Assembly: GCF_019397265.1 (NCBI RefSeq)
Contig: NZ_CP068985.1
Coordinates: 806,001 to 870,000, forward strand
From: Nonomuraea coxensis DSM 45129
GTDB taxonomy: Bacteria > Actinomycetota > Actinomycetes > Streptosporangiales > Streptosporangiaceae
Direction of reading: 5' to 3'
Length of the DNA stretch: 64,000 bases
A program made the position numbers and the translations under genes. The notes under the pieces were generated by a model. That model searched no databases, was not told the DNA's origin, and saw only the letters and a program-made list of their open reading frames with translations. This document shows positions 16,986 to 26,918 of this stretch, in pieces; within the stretch, counting starts at the first letter, position 1, and each line of letters starts with the position of its first letter.

Positions 16986-18179
16986 GTGGGCAAGGCCAAG
17001 TTCGAGCGGACCAAGCCGCACATGAACATCGGCACCATTGGACACATCGACCACGGCAAGACCACGCTGACCGCGGCGATCACCAAGGTGCTTCACGACC
17101 GTTACCCCGAGCTCAACAAGGCGACCCCGTTCGACAAGATCGACAAGGCGCCCGAGGAGAAGGCTCGCGGCATCACGATCTCCATCGCGCACGTCGAGTA
17201 CCAGACCGAGAAGCGCCACTACGCCCACGTGGACTGCCCCGGTCACGCCGACTACGTGAAGAACATGATCACCGGTGCCGCCCAGATGGACGGCGCCATC
17301 CTGGTGGTCGCCGCCACCGACGGCCCGATGCCGCAGACGAAGGAGCACGTCCTCCTGGCCCGCCAGGTCGGCGTCCCCTACATCGTCGTGGCCCTCAACA
17401 AGTCCGACATGGTGGACGACGAGGAGATCCTGGAGCTCGTCGAGCTCGAGGTCCGCGAGCTGCTGTCGGCGCAGGAGTTCCCCGGCGACGACCTGCCCGT
17501 GGTGCGCGTGTCCGCGCTCAAGGCCCTCGAGGGCGACGAGAAGTGGGCCGACAGCATCATCGAGCTCATGAACGCCGTGGACGAGAACGTGCCCGAGCCG
17601 CCGCGTGAGACGGAGAAGCCGTTCCTCATGCCGGTCGAGGACGTCTTCTCGATCACCGGTCGCGGCACGGTCGTCACCGGCCGTATCGAGCGCGGCATCG
17701 TCAAGGTCAACGAGCAGGTCGACATCATCGGCATCAAGCCGGAGAAGACGACCACCACCGTCACCAGCATCGAGATGTTCAACAAGATGCTCGACGAGGG
17801 TCACGCCGGTGACAACGCCGCCCTGCTGCTCCGCGGCATCAAGCGCGACGACGTCGAGCGCGGCCAGTGCATCATCAAGCCGGGCACGACCACTCCGCAC
17901 ACCGAGTTCGAGGGCCAGGTCTACATCCTGTCCAAGGACGAGGGCGGCCGGCACACGCCGTTCTTCAACAACTACCGCCCGCAGTTCTACTTCCGTACGA
18001 CGGACGTGACCGGCGTGGTGAACCTCCCCGAGGGCACCGAGATGGTCATGCCGGGCGACAACACCGAGATGCGCGTTGAGCTGATCCAGCCCATCGCCAT
18101 GGAGGAAGGCCTGAAGTTCGCGATCCGTGAGGGTGGCCGCACCGTCGGCGCCGGTCGGGTCACGAAGATCATCAAGTAG
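16986..18179 (+). CDS. tuf: Elongation factor Tu
   Basis: EF-Tu delivers aminoacyl-tRNA to the ribosome. GTG 16986 (AAGGAGAG upstream) gives 397 residues. Motifs are GHIDHGKT (G1), DCPGHADY (G3) and NKSD (G4). In domain 2 the protein has Ser261 in TVTSIEMF and Ala279 in DNAALLL. E. coli has Gly257 and Gly275 there, and Streptomyces EF-Tu1, from memory, also has glycines. These changes resemble the GE2270-resistant EF-Tu of Planobispora rosea. The kirromycin residue A375 (in FAIREGG) is unchanged. A strong terminator follows. Confidence 0.97.
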   Translation: MGKAKFERTKPHMNIGTIGHIDHGKTTLTAAITKVLHDRYPELNKATPFDKIDKAPEEKARGITISIAHVEYQTEKRHYAHVDCPGHADYVKNMITGAAQMDGAILVVAATDGPMPQTKEHVLLARQVGVPYIVVALNKSDMVDDEEILELVELEVRELLSAQEFPGDDLPVVRVSALKALEGDEKWADSIIELMNAVDENVPEPPRETEKPFLMPVEDVFSITGRGTVVTGRIERGIVKVNEQVDIIGIKPEKTTTTVTSIEMFNKMLDEGHAGDNAALLLRGIKRDDVERGQCIIKPGTTTPHTEFEGQVYILSKDEGGRHTPFFNNYRPQFYFRTTDVTGVVNLPEGTEMVMPGDNTEMRVELIQPIAMEEGLKFAIREGGRTVGAGRVTKIIK

Positions 18180-18193
18180 CCAGACCGTCGGGG

Positions 18194-18231
18194 CGGCGGT
18201 CGGGCCCCGAATCCCGGGCCCGACCGCCGTT
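18194..18231 (+). terminator. rho-independent terminator after tuf
   Basis: A perfect 14-base stem (18194-18207 with 18216-18229) has an 8-base loop. Only two T residues follow, but stem strength and position support termination of the rpsL-tuf operon. Confidence 0.7.
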
Positions 18232-18315
18232 CCGCGTGGACCTCGCGCAAGGCGCCGTGATCCAGCAGTGAATTCGGTCCCAGTGACCGAAGTCACTGCC
18301 GGATCACGGAAGAAA

Positions 18316-18338
18316 AGGCAGATCGACTACGTCTGCCT
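18316..18338 (+). promoter_or_regulatory. Hairpin in the S10 operon leader
   Basis: AGGCAGA (18316-18322) and TCTGCCT (18332-18338) form a perfect 7-base stem about 95 bases before rpsJ. In many bacteria L4 controls the S10 operon through its leader. Whether this hairpin has that role is not shown by the sequence. Confidence 0.35.
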
Positions 18339-18432
18339 CGTGGGGTCGAAGCAGGCACCGTCCTGCACAGACATAGCGGCAACAGGCCGCACGATACTTT
18401 TTCAGACGACAGCGAAGGACACCGAGGCCACT

Positions 18433-18741
18433 ATGGCGGGACAGAAGATCCGCATCCGGCTTAAGGCCTATGACCACGAGGTCATCGACAGCTCGGCCAA
18501 GAAGATCGTCGAGACGGTGACGCGGACTGGCGCGAAGGTCGCGGGCCCGGTGCCGCTGCCGACCGAGAAGAACGTGTACTGCGTCATCCGCTCGCCGCAC
18601 AAGTACAAGGACAGCCGCGAGCACTTCGAGATGCGCACGCACAAGCGGCTGATTGACATCATCGACCCGACCCCCAAGACGGTCGACTCGCTCATGCGGC
18701 TCGACCTCCCCGCGGGTGTCGACATTTCGATCAAGCTCTGA
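18433..18741 (+). CDS. rpsJ: 30S ribosomal protein S10
   Basis: S10 is a 30S head protein and also the NusE partner of NusB in antitermination. The 102-residue product starts [19 protein letters not shown] and has standard length. ATG 18433 is chosen because the in-frame upstream extension has no homology-like sequence. It opens the S10 operon; rplC follows after 14 bases. Confidence 0.97.
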   Translation: MAGQKIRIRLKAYDHEVIDSSAKKIVETVTRTGAKVAGPVPLPTEKNVYCVIRSPHKYKDSREHFEMRTHKRLIDIIDPTPKTVDSLMRLDLPAGVDISIKL

Positions 18742-18755
18742 GGGAACGCACTGAC

Positions 18756-19409
18756 ATGGCTAAGACGATCAAGGGCGTCCTGGGCAAGAAGCTCGGCATG
18801 ACCCAGGTCTTCGACGCGGACAACCGGATCGTACCGGTGACCGTGGTCGAGGCCGGTCCGTGCGTGGTGACCCGGGTCCGCACCGCGGAGAAGGACGGCT
18901 ACGCCGCCGTCCAGCTCGGCTACGGGCAGGTCGACCCCCGGAAGGTCAACAAGCCGCTCGGCGACTACCTGCGCAAGCACGACATCACCCCGCGCCGTTA
19001 CTTCGCGGAGATCCGCACCGACGACGCGAGCGACTACACCATCGGCCAGGAGCTGCTGGCCGACACCTTCGAGGCCGGCCAGTTCGTCGACGTGACGGGC
19101 AAGAGCAAGGGCAAGGGCTTCGCCGGTGTCATGAAGCGGCACGGCTTCGCTGGTCTGGGCGCGTCGCACGGTACGCAGCGCAAGCACCGCTCGCCGGGTT
19201 CCATCGGTGGCTGCGCCACCCCGGGCCGCGTTTTCAAGGGTCTGCGCATGGCTGGCCGGATGGGTAACGTCCGCACCACCGTGCAGAGCCTCAAGGTTCA
19301 CGCCGTGGACGCCGAGAAGGGTCTCATCCTCATCAAGGGTGCGATTCCCGGCGCCAACGGCAGCCTGGTCCTCGTCCGTACCGCTGCCAAGAAGGGGGCT
19401 GCCAAGTGA
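18756..19409 (+). CDS. rplC: 50S ribosomal protein L3
   Basis: L3 is an early assembly protein whose long loop reaches the peptidyl transferase centre. The 217-residue product has the conserved loop region [20 protein letters not shown] followed by [12 protein letters not shown]. The stop overlaps the rplD GTG by four bases, which points to translational coupling in the S10 operon. Confidence 0.97.
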   Translation: MAKTIKGVLGKKLGMTQVFDADNRIVPVTVVEAGPCVVTRVRTAEKDGYAAVQLGYGQVDPRKVNKPLGDYLRKHDITPRRYFAEIRTDDASDYTIGQELLADTFEAGQFVDVTGKSKGKGFAGVMKRHGFAGLGASHGTQRKHRSPGSIGGCATPGRVFKGLRMAGRMGNVRTTVQSLKVHAVDAEKGLILIKGAIPGANGSLVLVRTAAKKGAAK

Positions 19410-20056
19410 GCACCACTATTGACGTCCTCGACGCCAGCGGCGCGAAGGCCGGCACCGTCGACCTCCCCGAGGACATCTTCGGGGCCAAGGTCAACGTTCC
19501 GCTGATCCACCAGGTGGTCGTGGCCCAGCTCGCCGCTCGCCGGCAGGGCACCCACAAGACCAAGACCCGCGGTGAGGTCTCCGGCGGCGGCAAGAAGCCG
19601 TACCGCCAGAAGGGCACCGGCCGCGCCCGTCAGGGCTCGACCCGCGCGCCGCAGTTCGCCGGCGGTGGCGTCGTGCACGGCCCCGTGCCGCGCGACTACT
19701 CCCAGCGCACGCCCAAGAAGATGAAGTCCGCCGCGCTGCGCGGCGCGCTGTCCGACCGCGCGAGCGGCAACCGCGTGCACGTGGTCAGCTCGCTGGTCAC
19801 GGGGGAGACCCCGAAGACCAAGGCGGCGCTGGAGGCCCTGCGCAAGATCACCCAGGCTCCGCGTGTCCTCGTCGTGGTCGACGAGGCCGACGAGCTGACC
19901 TGGCTGAGCCTGCGCAACGCTCCCGAGGTCCACCTGCTGGACGCCGGGCAGCTCAACACCTACGACGTGCTCGTGCACGACGACGTGGTCTTCACCCAGG
20001 AGGCCTACGACCAGGTCGTCGCTCGCCTGAGCAACAGCGGGAAGGAAGAGGCCTGA
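19406..20056 (+). CDS. rplD: 50S ribosomal protein L4
   Basis: L4 lines the peptide exit tunnel and represses its own operon in some bacteria. The 216-residue product has the conserved loop [22 protein letters not shown] 19406 overlaps the rplC stop (GTGA), and its own TGA overlaps the ATG of rplW, so rplC, rplD and rplW are tightly coupled. Confidence 0.97.
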   Translation: MSTTIDVLDASGAKAGTVDLPEDIFGAKVNVPLIHQVVVAQLAARRQGTHKTKTRGEVSGGGKKPYRQKGTGRARQGSTRAPQFAGGGVVHGPVPRDYSQRTPKKMKSAALRGALSDRASGNRVHVVSSLVTGETPKTKAALEALRKITQAPRVLVVVDEADELTWLSLRNAPEVHLLDAGQLNTYDVLVHDDVVFTQEAYDQVVARLSNSGKEEA

Positions 20057-20358
20057 TGGAGAAGATCGCCGACCCGCGCGACGTCATCATCAAGCCGGTC
20101 GTCTCCGAGAAGAGCTACGGCCTGATCGATGAGAACAACAAGTACACGTTCCTGGTGAAGAAGACCGCGAACAAGACCCAGGTCAAGATCGCCGTCGAGC
20201 AGATCTTCGGGGTCAAGGTCACCAGCGTGAACACGATCAACCGGCAGGGCAAGCGCAAGCGCACCCGCACCGGCTACGGCAAGCGTCCCGACACCAAGCG
20301 CGCGATCGTGAGCCTGGTCGAGGGCGATCGGATCGACATCTTCGGTCAGATCGGCTAG
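20056..20358 (+). CDS. rplW: 50S ribosomal protein L23
   Basis: L23 sits at the tunnel exit and docks trigger factor and SRP. The 100-residue product contains [19 protein letters not shown] at the N terminus and the basic loop [20 protein letters not shown]. It overlaps rplD by one base. The next gap of 102 bases carries a large hairpin. Confidence 0.97.
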   Translation: MEKIADPRDVIIKPVVSEKSYGLIDENNKYTFLVKKTANKTQVKIAVEQIFGVKVTSVNTINRQGKRKRTRTGYGKRPDTKRAIVSLVEGDRIDIFGQIG

Positions 20359-20393
20359 CAGCCAGAGGAATGAGCGGACTCCCGTGGTCCGCG

Positions 20394-20431
20394 GGGTGAG
20401 ACCGCCGCACGTCCGTGCGGCGGGCTCACCC
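20394..20431 (+). promoter_or_regulatory. Large hairpin between rplW and rplB
   Basis: A 10-base perfect stem (20402-20411 with 20414-20423) extends past one A/G mismatch by seven more pairs (20394-20400 with 20425-20431). No T tract follows. It could be an attenuator, a protein-binding leader or a processing site inside the S10 operon. Confidence 0.5.
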
Positions 20432-20460
20432 ATGTAACCGACGAAGGATGAACGAAAAAG

Positions 20461-21297
20461 ATGGGCATCCGTAAATACAAGCCGACGACTCCCGGTCGCC
20501 GCGGATCGAGTGTCTCGGACTTCTCCGAGATCACCCGCAGCGAGCCCGAGAAGTCGCTGCTTGCGCCCCTTCACAACAAGGGCGGCCGCAACGTGCACGG
20601 CCGGGTGACCGCACGCCACCAGGGCGGCGGCCACAAGCGCGCCTACCGGATCATCGACTTCCGTAGGCATGACAAGGACGGCATCCCGGCGAAGGTCGCT
20701 CACATCGAGTACGACCCCAACCGCACCGCCAACATCGCTCTGCTGCACTACGCCGACGGTGAGAAGCGCTACATCATCGCGCCGACGGGCCTCAAGCAGG
20801 GCGACCGCATCGAGAACGGCCCCGCGGCCGACATCAAGACGGGCAACTGCCTGCCGCTGCGCAACATCCCGACCGGTACCTTCATCCACGCGGTGGAGCT
20901 CCGTCCGGGCGGCGGCGCCAAGCTCGGTCGTTCCGCCGGAGCCCAGATCCAGCTGCTCGCCAAGGAAGGCCAGTACGCCACCCTGCGTATGCCGTCCGGT
21001 GAGATGCGCATGGTCGACGTGCGCTGCCGGGCGACGGTCGGCCAGGTCGGCAACGCCGAGCAGGCCAACATCAACTGGGGCAAGGCCGGCCGTATGCGGT
21101 GGAAGGGCAAGCGCCCCACCGTCCGCGGTGTCGCGATGAACCCCGTGGACCACCCGCACGGTGGTGGTGAGGGCAAGACCTCCGGTGGTCGCCACCCGGT
21201 GAACCCGAAGGGCAAGCCCGAGGGCCGCACCCGCCAGGCGAACAAGGCCAGCGACCGGCTGATCATCCGGCGTCGCAGCAAGAGGAAGAAGCGGTAG
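20461..21297 (+). CDS. rplB: 50S ribosomal protein L2
   Basis: L2 is a primary 23S rRNA binder needed for subunit joining and peptidyl transfer. The 278-residue product keeps the C-terminal [19 protein letters not shown] with the functionally important His. Length is standard. The ATG follows the rplW-rplB hairpin. Confidence 0.97.
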   Translation: MGIRKYKPTTPGRRGSSVSDFSEITRSEPEKSLLAPLHNKGGRNVHGRVTARHQGGGHKRAYRIIDFRRHDKDGIPAKVAHIEYDPNRTANIALLHYADGEKRYIIAPTGLKQGDRIENGPAADIKTGNCLPLRNIPTGTFIHAVELRPGGGAKLGRSAGAQIQLLAKEGQYATLRMPSGEMRMVDVRCRATVGQVGNAEQANINWGKAGRMRWKGKRPTVRGVAMNPVDHPHGGGEGKTSGGRHPVNPKGKPEGRTRQANKASDRLIIRRRSKRKKR

Positions 21298-21308
21298 GAG
21301 CAGCCGAT

Positions 21309-21587
21309 ATGCCACGTAGCCTTAAGAAGGGTCCCTTCGTGGACGACCACCTGCAGAAGAAGGTGGACGTCCAGAACGAGAAGGGCACCAAGAACGTCAT
21401 CAAGACGTGGTCGCGGCGCTCCATGATCGTTCCCGACATGCTCGGGCACACGATCGCCGTGCACGACGGCCGTAAGCACGTCCCGGTGTTCATCACCGAG
21501 TCGATGATCGGTCACAAGCTCGGAGAGTTCGCCCCGACGCGGACGTTCCGCAGCCACGTCAAGGAAGACCGGCGCAGCCGGCGATAG
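21309..21587 (+). CDS. rpsS: 30S ribosomal protein S19
   Basis: S19 is a 30S head protein near the A site and pairs with S13. The 92-residue product begins [19 protein letters not shown] and is of standard length. It starts 11 bases after rplB within the S10 operon. Confidence 0.97.
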   Translation: MPRSLKKGPFVDDHLQKKVDVQNEKGTKNVIKTWSRRSMIVPDMLGHTIAVHDGRKHVPVFITESMIGHKLGEFAPTRTFRSHVKEDRRSRR

Positions 21588-21618
21588 ACGCCTTCAGAAG
21601 CATTCAGAGGAGTAAGCG

Positions 21619-21972
21619 ATGGAAGCCAGGGCTCAGGCGCGGTTCGTCCGCGTCACGCCCCAGAAGGCCCGCCGTGTGGTGGACCTCATTCGCGGGCTGC
21701 CCGCTTCGGAGGCGCAGGCCGTGCTGCAGTTCGCTCCCCAGTCGGCGAGCGAGCCGATCTACAAGGTGCTCAGCAGCGCCATGGCGAACGCCGAGCACAA
21801 CTTCGACCTCGACCCGCAGACGCTCGTCGTCAGCCGGGCCTGGGTCGACGAGGGCCCGACGCTGAAGCGGTTCCGCCCGCGCGCACAGGGTCGTGCCTAT
21901 CGGATCAACAAGCGGACGAGCCACATCACCGTGATCGTGGAGTCCCGCGAGCCGAAGGGAAGGACCCGATAG
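21619..21972 (+). CDS. rplV: 50S ribosomal protein L22
   Basis: L22 lines the exit tunnel with a beta hairpin that affects macrolide binding. The 117-residue product shows [16 protein letters not shown] and the hairpin region [26 protein letters not shown] precedes the ATG. The stop overlaps the rpsC GTG by one base. Confidence 0.97.
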   Translation: MEARAQARFVRVTPQKARRVVDLIRGLPASEAQAVLQFAPQSASEPIYKVLSSAMANAEHNFDLDPQTLVVSRAWVDEGPTLKRFRPRAQGRAYRINKRTSHITVIVESREPKGRTR

Positions 21973-22799
21973 TGGGCCAGAAGGTTAACCCGCACGGGTT
22001 CCGCCTCGGCATCACGACCGACTTCAAGAGCCGGTGGTACGCCGACAAGCTGTACAAGTCCTACGTCGCCGAGGACGTGGCGATCCGCCGCATGCTGCAG
22101 AAGGGCATGGAGCGGGCCGGCATCTCCAAGGTCGAGATCGAGCGCACCACGGACCGCGTCCAGGTGGACATCCACACCGCGCGTCCCGGCATCGTGATCG
22201 GCCGCCGCGGCGCCGAGGCCGACCGCATCCGCGGTGACCTGGAGAAGCTGACCAAGAAGCAGGTCCAGCTCAACATCCTCGAGGTCAAGAACCCGGAGAT
22301 CGACGCGCAGCTCGTCGCGCAGGGCGTGGCCGAGCAGCTGTCCAGCCGTGTCTCGTTCCGCCGCGCCATGCGCAAGGCGATGCAGTCGGCCATGAAGTCC
22401 GGCGCCAAGGGCATCCGTGTCCAGTGCTCCGGTCGTCTGGGCGGCGCCGAGATGTCGAGGTCGGAGTTCTACCGTGAGGGCCGCGTGCCGCTGCACACGC
22501 TCCGCGCGGACATCGACTACGGCTTCTACGAGGCCCGTACGACCTTCGGCCGCATCGGCGTGAAGGTCTGGATCTACAAGGGCGAGGCTCCGACCAGCCG
22601 CGCCGAGCGCGAGGCGGCTGCCGCCGGCGCCCGGGCCGGCCAGCGTCGCGAGCGTGACGACCGTCGCGGTGGCGGCGAGCGTCCGCGCCGTGGCGGCGAC
22701 CGCGCGCGCCGCGGTAGCCGCGCCCCCCGCACCGAGGCGGCCGCGCAGGCCGCCCCCGAGACCGGCCCGGCCGCGCAGCCGGGTGCTGAAGGGAGCTGA
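21972..22799 (+). CDS. rpsC: 30S ribosomal protein S3
   Basis: S3 lies at the mRNA entry channel and has helicase-like activity on mRNA with S4 and S5. The 275-residue product has the KH domain with [13 protein letters not shown] and the C-terminal domain with [20 protein letters not shown]. About 60 extra residues at the C terminus are rich in Arg, Gly and Ala, a common actinobacterial extension. The start is GTG 21972 at the rplV stop. Confidence 0.97.
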   Translation: MGQKVNPHGFRLGITTDFKSRWYADKLYKSYVAEDVAIRRMLQKGMERAGISKVEIERTTDRVQVDIHTARPGIVIGRRGAEADRIRGDLEKLTKKQVQLNILEVKNPEIDAQLVAQGVAEQLSSRVSFRRAMRKAMQSAMKSGAKGIRVQCSGRLGGAEMSRSEFYREGRVPLHTLRADIDYGFYEARTTFGRIGVKVWIYKGEAPTSRAEREAAAAGARAGQRRERDDRRGGGERPRRGGDRARRGSRAPRTEAAAQAAPETGPAAQPGAEGS

Positions 22800-22801
22800 C
22801 C

Positions 22802-23221
22802 ATGCTGATCCCGCGCAGGGTCAAGCACCGCAAGCAGCACCGGCCCGACCGCAGCGGAGCCGCCAAGGGCGGCACCAGGGTCGTGTTCGGCGAGTTCGGC
22901 ATTCAGGCCGTTGAGCACTCCTACGTGACCAACCGCCAGATCGAGTCGGCTCGTATCGCCATGACCCGTCACATCCGCCGTGGCGGCAAGGTGTGGATCA
23001 ACATCTACCCCGACCGTCCGCTCACCAAGAAGCCGGCCGAGACCCGCATGGGTTCCGGTAAGGGTTCGCCTGAGTGGTGGATCGCCAACGTCAAGCCCGG
23101 ACGTGTGATGTTCGAGCTGTCCGGCGTGGCGGAGCCGGTCGCTCGCGAAGCGCTTCAGCGTGCGATCCACAAGCTCCCGATGAAGTGCAAGATCGTTAAG
23201 CGTGAAGTGGGTGAGGCGTGA
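22802..23221 (+). CDS. rplP: 50S ribosomal protein L16
   Basis: L16 helps position tRNA in the A site of the 50S subunit. The 139-residue product has the family start [15 protein letters not shown] and the conserved [20 protein letters not shown]. It lies two bases after rpsC, and its stop overlaps the rpmC start. Confidence 0.97.
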   Translation: MLIPRRVKHRKQHRPDRSGAAKGGTRVVFGEFGIQAVEHSYVTNRQIESARIAMTRHIRRGGKVWINIYPDRPLTKKPAETRMGSGKGSPEWWIANVKPGRVMFELSGVAEPVAREALQRAIHKLPMKCKIVKREVGEA

Positions 23222-23457
23222 TGGCTAAGGGCCTGACCGCCGGCGAGCTGCGAGTGGAGGACCAGGACACCCTGGTCCAGAAGCTCAAGGAGGCGAAGGA
23301 GGAGCTGTTCAACCTCCGCTTCCAGGCGGCGACCGGTCAGTTGGAGAGCCACGGGCGGCTGCGGGCCGTCCGCCGCGAGATCGCCCGTATCTACACCGTG
23401 ATGCGCGAGCGGGAGCTCGGCATCGTCACGGTCGAGAAGGAGTCGAGCGATGGCTGA
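23221..23457 (+). CDS. rpmC: 50S ribosomal protein L29
   Basis: L29 is a small helical protein near the tunnel exit. The 78-residue product contains [17 protein letters not shown], the family core. ATG 23221 overlaps the rplP TGA by one base; an in-frame GTG at 23218 is a possible alternative start. The end overlaps rpsQ by eight bases. Confidence 0.96.
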   Translation: MAKGLTAGELRVEDQDTLVQKLKEAKEELFNLRFQAATGQLESHGRLRAVRREIARIYTVMRERELGIVTVEKESSDG

Positions 23458-23752
23458 CGAGACCACCACCAGCACCGAGACCGCCGAGGCCGCGGACGCG
23501 CAGCGGAACTTCCGCAAGGTGCGCGAGGGCCTCGTCGTCAGCGACAAGATGGACAAGACCGTCGTCGTCGCCGTCGAGGACCGCGTCAAGCACCGCCTGT
23601 ACGGCAAGGTCATCCGCCGGACGACCAAGTACAAGGCGCACGACGAGGCCAACGCCTGCGGCGTCGGCGACCGCGTGCTGCTGATGGAGACCCGCCCCCT
23701 CTCCGCCACCAAGCGGTGGAGGGTCGTGGAGATCCTCGAGAAGGCCAAGTAA
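23450..23752 (+). CDS. rpsQ: 30S ribosomal protein S17
   Basis: S17 is a primary 16S rRNA binder. The 100-residue product has an acidic, Thr/Glu-rich N-terminal extension of about 20 residues, then the usual [20 protein letters not shown]. It is the last gene of the S10 cluster before a gap of about 190 bases. Confidence 0.96.
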   Translation: MADETTTSTETAEAADAQRNFRKVREGLVVSDKMDKTVVVAVEDRVKHRLYGKVIRRTTKYKAHDEANACGVGDRVLLMETRPLSATKRWRVVEILEKAK

Positions 23753-23778
23753 GGCCCTCTCGCACATACCGCGCCCCG

Positions 23779-23800
23779 TGGGGGCTCTCAAGAGCCCCCA
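23779..23800 (+). promoter_or_regulatory. Hairpin between rpsQ and rplN
   Basis: TGGGGGCTCT (23779-23788) pairs perfectly with AGAGCCCCCA (23791-23800). A second stem, CGCGAGG (23817-23823) with CCTCGCG (23834-23840), follows. Neither has a T tract. The gap may mark the boundary between the S10 and spc operons. Confidence 0.45.
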
Positions 23801-23945
23801 TGACGGCGTCCAAGGACGCGAGGTCCTCCGGGGCCTCGCGTCGCCTGCGGTGCGGCCCCAGTGGGGCTGTGGCCGTGGGAACAAGACAACAGCAGGTTCC
23901 GCCAGGCTCAGCGATGAGAACCGGCGCGACTAACAGGAGTTGAAC

Positions 23946-24317
23946 GTGATCCAGCAGGAGTCGCGGCTCAAGGTCGCCGACAACACGGGCGCGAAGGAGA
24001 TCCTTTGCATCCGTGTGCTCGGCGGCTCGGGCCGACGCTACGCCGGTATCGGCGACGTGATCGTCGCCACTGTCAAGGACGCGCTGCCGGGCAGCACGGG
24101 CGTCAAGAAGGGCGACGTGGTCAAGGCCGTCATCGTCCGCACGGTCAAGGAGCGCCGCCGGCCCGACGGCTCCTACATCCGCTTCGACGAGAACGCCGCC
24201 GTCATCATCAAGGACAGCGGTGACCCTCGTGGCACTCGTATCTTCGGCCCGGTCGGCCGCGAGCTGCGTGACAAGAAGTTCATGCGCATCATCTCGCTCG
24301 CCCCGGAGGTGCTGTAA
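23946..24317 (+). CDS. rplN: 50S ribosomal protein L14
   Basis: L14 contacts 16S rRNA at an intersubunit bridge. GTG 23946 gives 123 residues starting with the family's [23 protein letters not shown] at 23940 is in frame but less likely. AGGAG precedes it. Its stop overlaps the rplX ATG. Confidence 0.96.
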   Translation: MIQQESRLKVADNTGAKEILCIRVLGGSGRRYAGIGDVIVATVKDALPGSTGVKKGDVVKAVIVRTVKERRRPDGSYIRFDENAAVIIKDSGDPRGTRIFGPVGRELRDKKFMRIISLAPEVL

Positions 24318-24622
24318 TGCCGAAGCTGCACGTGAAGAAGGGTGACCTGGTCGAGGTCATCGCCGGCAAGGACAAGGGCGCCAAGGGCCGGATCATCGCC
24401 ACGCTCCCGCGCGAGGACCGCGTGGTGGTCGAGGGCGTCAACATGATCAAGAAGCACGAGAAGGAGACCCACCAGGGTCCGCGCGGCGCCAAGACCGGCG
24501 GCGTGCAGACCATGGAGGGCCCCATCCACGCCTCGAACGTGAAGAAGCTCAAGGACGACAAGCCCGCCGACAAGAAGGCCGACGACAAGAAGGCCGACGA
24601 GAAGACGGGTGAGGACAGCTGA
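24317..24622 (+). CDS. rplX: 50S ribosomal protein L24
   Basis: L24 initiates 50S assembly. The 101-residue product holds the KOW motif ([20 protein letters not shown]). It ends in an unusual Lys/Asp tail with repeated DKKAD units (about residues 77-101). It overlaps rplN and rplE by one base each, indicating tight coupling. Confidence 0.96.
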   Translation: MPKLHVKKGDLVEVIAGKDKGAKGRIIATLPREDRVVVEGVNMIKKHEKETHQGPRGAKTGGVQTMEGPIHASNVKKLKDDKPADKKADDKKADEKTGEDS

Positions 24623-25197
24623 TGACCGCCACCACCACCGAGACCGAGCGCCCGACGCCCCGTCTCAAGACGAAGTACCGCGAGGAGATCGTCGGACAGC
24701 TTCGCGAGCAGTTCGACATCAAGAACGTCATGCAGATCCCCGGTCTGACCAAGATCAAGGTCAACATGGGTGTCGGCGAGGCGGCTCGTGACTCCAAGCT
24801 GATCGAGGGCGCCGTCCGCGACCTCACCGCGATCACCGGCCAGAAGCCGGCCGTCGTCCGGGCCCGCAAGTCCATCGCGCAGTTCAAGCTGCGCGAGGGC
24901 ATGCCGATCGGCGCGCACGTCACGCTGCGCGGCGACCGCATGTGGGAGTTCCTGGACCGGCTGCTGGCCCTCGCGCTGCCCCGTATCCGGGACTTCCGCG
25001 GCCTTTCGCCCAAGCAGTTCGACGGCAACGGGAACTACACCTTCGGTCTGACCGAGCAGGTCATGTTCCACGAGGTCGACCAGGACAAGGTCGACCGGCC
25101 GCGCGGTATGGACATCACGATCGTGACCACCGCGACCAACGACGACCAGGGCCGGGCGCTGCTGAAGCTCCTCGGCTTCCCGTTCAAGGAGGCCTGA
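24622..25197 (+). CDS. rplE: 50S ribosomal protein L5
   Basis: L5 binds 5S rRNA and contacts the P-site tRNA. The 191-residue product shows [20 protein letters not shown] and [22 protein letters not shown] 24622 overlaps the rplX stop. A zinc-type rpsN follows after four bases. Confidence 0.97.
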   Translation: MTATTTETERPTPRLKTKYREEIVGQLREQFDIKNVMQIPGLTKIKVNMGVGEAARDSKLIEGAVRDLTAITGQKPAVVRARKSIAQFKLREGMPIGAHVTLRGDRMWEFLDRLLALALPRIRDFRGLSPKQFDGNGNYTFGLTEQVMFHEVDQDKVDRPRGMDITIVTTATNDDQGRALLKLLGFPFKEA

Positions 25198-25201
25198 TCC
25201 A

Positions 25202-25387
25202 ATGGCGAAGAAGTCGCTGATCGCCAAGGCGGGGCGCAAGCAGAAGTTCGAGGTCCGGGCCTACACCCGGTGCTCGCGGTGCGGCCGTCCCCGCGCCGTC
25301 TACAGGAAGTTCGGGCTGTGCCGCGTGTGCTTCCGCGAGATGGCGCACCGGGGCGAGCTGCCCGGCATCACCAAGTCGAGCTGGTAG
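25202..25387 (+). CDS. rpsZ: 30S ribosomal protein S14, zinc-binding type Z
   Basis: S14 is a 30S head protein. This 61-residue short form has two CxxC pairs (CSRC and CRVC), so it is the zinc-binding type Z. Actinobacteria often carry a longer zinc-free paralogue under Zur control elsewhere. The gene lies directly after rplE, in the standard spc operon position. Confidence 0.96.
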   Translation: MAKKSLIAKAGRKQKFEVRAYTRCSRCGRPRAVYRKFGLCRVCFREMAHRGELPGITKSSW

Positions 25388-25448
25388 GTAACCTGGTGGG
25401 CGGCTGTGCCGCTCATCAGGCACTCATATTTTCGTAGTACAAGGATCA

Positions 25449-25469
25449 GGACGCCCGGTGCGGGCGTCC
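25449..25469 (+). promoter_or_regulatory. Hairpin in the rpsZ-rpsH gap
   Basis: GGACGCCCG (25449-25457) and CGGGCGTCC (25461-25469) form a perfect 9-base stem around a GTG loop. It lies in a 156-base gap before rpsH. In E. coli S8 regulates the spc operon by binding its mRNA. A similar role here is only a possibility. Confidence 0.45.
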
Positions 25470-25543
25470 GTGACCACGCCGAAGGTCCACCGGCAGAGCG
25501 CTGCTTGGCCGACTGGAAACCGCGGCGAGGAAGGCCACTGGCC

Positions 25544-25942
25544 ATGACGATGACCGACCCGATCGCAGACATGCTCACGCGTCTGCGCAACGCGAATTCG
25601 GCGTACCACGACAGCGTGTCGATGCCGTACTCGAAGATCAAGGCGCACATCGCCGAGATCCTCCAGCAGGAGGGCTACATCCAGGCCTGGACCGTCGAGG
25701 ACGCCAAGGTTGGCAAGAACCTTGTCGTGGAGCTCAAGTTCGGGCCGACCCGTGAGCGGTCGCTCGCGGGTCTGCGCCGGGTCTCCAAGCCCGGCCTGCG
25801 GGTCTATGCGAAGAAGGACAATCTGCCTCGAGTCCTGGGCGGGCTGGGCGTCGCGATCATCTCGACGTCCCACGGCCTCATGACCGACAAGCAGGCCGGC
25901 AAGCGTGGCGTGGGCGGGGAAGTCCTCGCCTACGTCTGGTAG
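25544..25942 (+). CDS. rpsH: 30S ribosomal protein S8
   Basis: S8 binds the central domain of 16S rRNA and acts as a translational repressor in some bacteria. ATG 25544 gives 132 residues starting [17 protein letters not shown]; an ATG two codons later is equally possible. The C terminus [20 protein letters not shown] is standard. rplF follows after 16 bases. Confidence 0.96.
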   Translation: MTMTDPIADMLTRLRNANSAYHDSVSMPYSKIKAHIAEILQQEGYIQAWTVEDAKVGKNLVVELKFGPTRERSLAGLRRVSKPGLRVYAKKDNLPRVLGGLGVAIISTSHGLMTDKQAGKRGVGGEVLAYVW

Positions 25943-25958
25943 AGGGGAGGAACCCAGC

Positions 25959-26501
25959 ATGTCGCGTATCGGACGGCTGCCCATCCCTGTGCCCAGTGGC
26001 GTGGACATCACGATCGACGGCCAGAGCGTTCAGGTGAAGGGCCCTAAGGGCACGCTTATCCACAACGTCGCGGAGCCCATCACGGTGGGTCGCGACGACG
26101 ACGGCTCCATCGCCGTCACCCGTCCCAACGACGAGAACAAGGTCCGTGCCCTGCACGGCCTCTCGCGCACGCTCATCGCCAACATGGTGCAGGGCGTGAC
26201 CCAGGGCTACTCGAAGTCGCTGGAGATCGTCGGCGTCGGTTACCGCGTCCAGGCCAAGGGCCCGACGCAGCTGGAGTTCTCCCTGGGCTTCAGCCACCCG
26301 GTCATCGTGGACGCCCCCGAGGGCGTCACCTTCCGCGTCGAGAAGCCGACGCTGTTCCACGTGGACGGCATCGACAAGCAGAAGGTCGGCGAGGTCGCCG
26401 CCAACATCCGCAAGTTGCGCAAGCCTGACCCGTACAAGGGCAAGGGCGTGCGTTACCAGGGCGAACAGATCCGCCGCAAGGTCGGAAAGGCTGGTAAGTA
26501 G
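25959..26501 (+). CDS. rplF: 50S ribosomal protein L6
   Basis: L6 supports the factor-binding site near the sarcin-ricin loop. ATG 25959 (GAGGGGAGG upstream) gives 180 residues with [15 protein letters not shown] at the start and [16 protein letters not shown] near the end. It is followed by rplR after two bases. Confidence 0.97.
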   Translation: MSRIGRLPIPVPSGVDITIDGQSVQVKGPKGTLIHNVAEPITVGRDDDGSIAVTRPNDENKVRALHGLSRTLIANMVQGVTQGYSKSLEIVGVGYRVQAKGPTQLEFSLGFSHPVIVDAPEGVTFRVEKPTLFHVDGIDKQKVGEVAANIRKLRKPDPYKGKGVRYQGEQIRRKVGKAGK

Positions 26502-26503
26502 GC

Positions 26504-26887
26504 ATGGCTCCGAAGACTGCGTTCAGCAAGCACACGGCTGCCCGCACCGTCTCGCGGGCCCGCCGTCACCGCCGCGTCCGCAAGAGCGTCGTCGGTACGG
26601 CCGAGCGTCCGCGCCTGGTCGTCAACCGCTCGACTCGTCACATGTTCGTCCAGATCGTGGACGACTCCGTCGGCCACACGCTGGTGAGCGCGTCCACCAT
26701 GGACCCCTCGCTGCGCACGCTGGAGGCGGACAAGACCGAGAAGGCGAAGAAGGTCGGCGAGCTCCTCGCTCAGCGGGCCAAGGAAGCCGGGATCACCAAG
26801 GTCGTCTTCGACCGCGGTGGCAACCGCTACGCGGGGCGCATCGCCGCGCTGGCGGACAGCGCCCGCGAAGGTGGGCTCGAATTCTGA
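26504..26887 (+). CDS. rplR: 50S ribosomal protein L18
   Basis: L18 binds 5S rRNA together with L5. The 127-residue product includes [20 protein letters not shown] and ends with the conserved [26 protein letters not shown] region. It lies between rplF and rpsE in normal order. Confidence 0.97.
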   Translation: MAPKTAFSKHTAARTVSRARRHRRVRKSVVGTAERPRLVVNRSTRHMFVQIVDDSVGHTLVSASTMDPSLRTLEADKTEKAKKVGELLAQRAKEAGITKVVFDRGGNRYAGRIAALADSAREGGLEF

Positions 26888-26918
26888 TGACCGCAAATGC
26901 TGAGATGAGGAACCACTG

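Noticed and set aside
18127..18432. In-frame N-terminal extension of rpsJ
   Set aside because: The extension would cross the tuf terminator and add 102 residues not found in S10.
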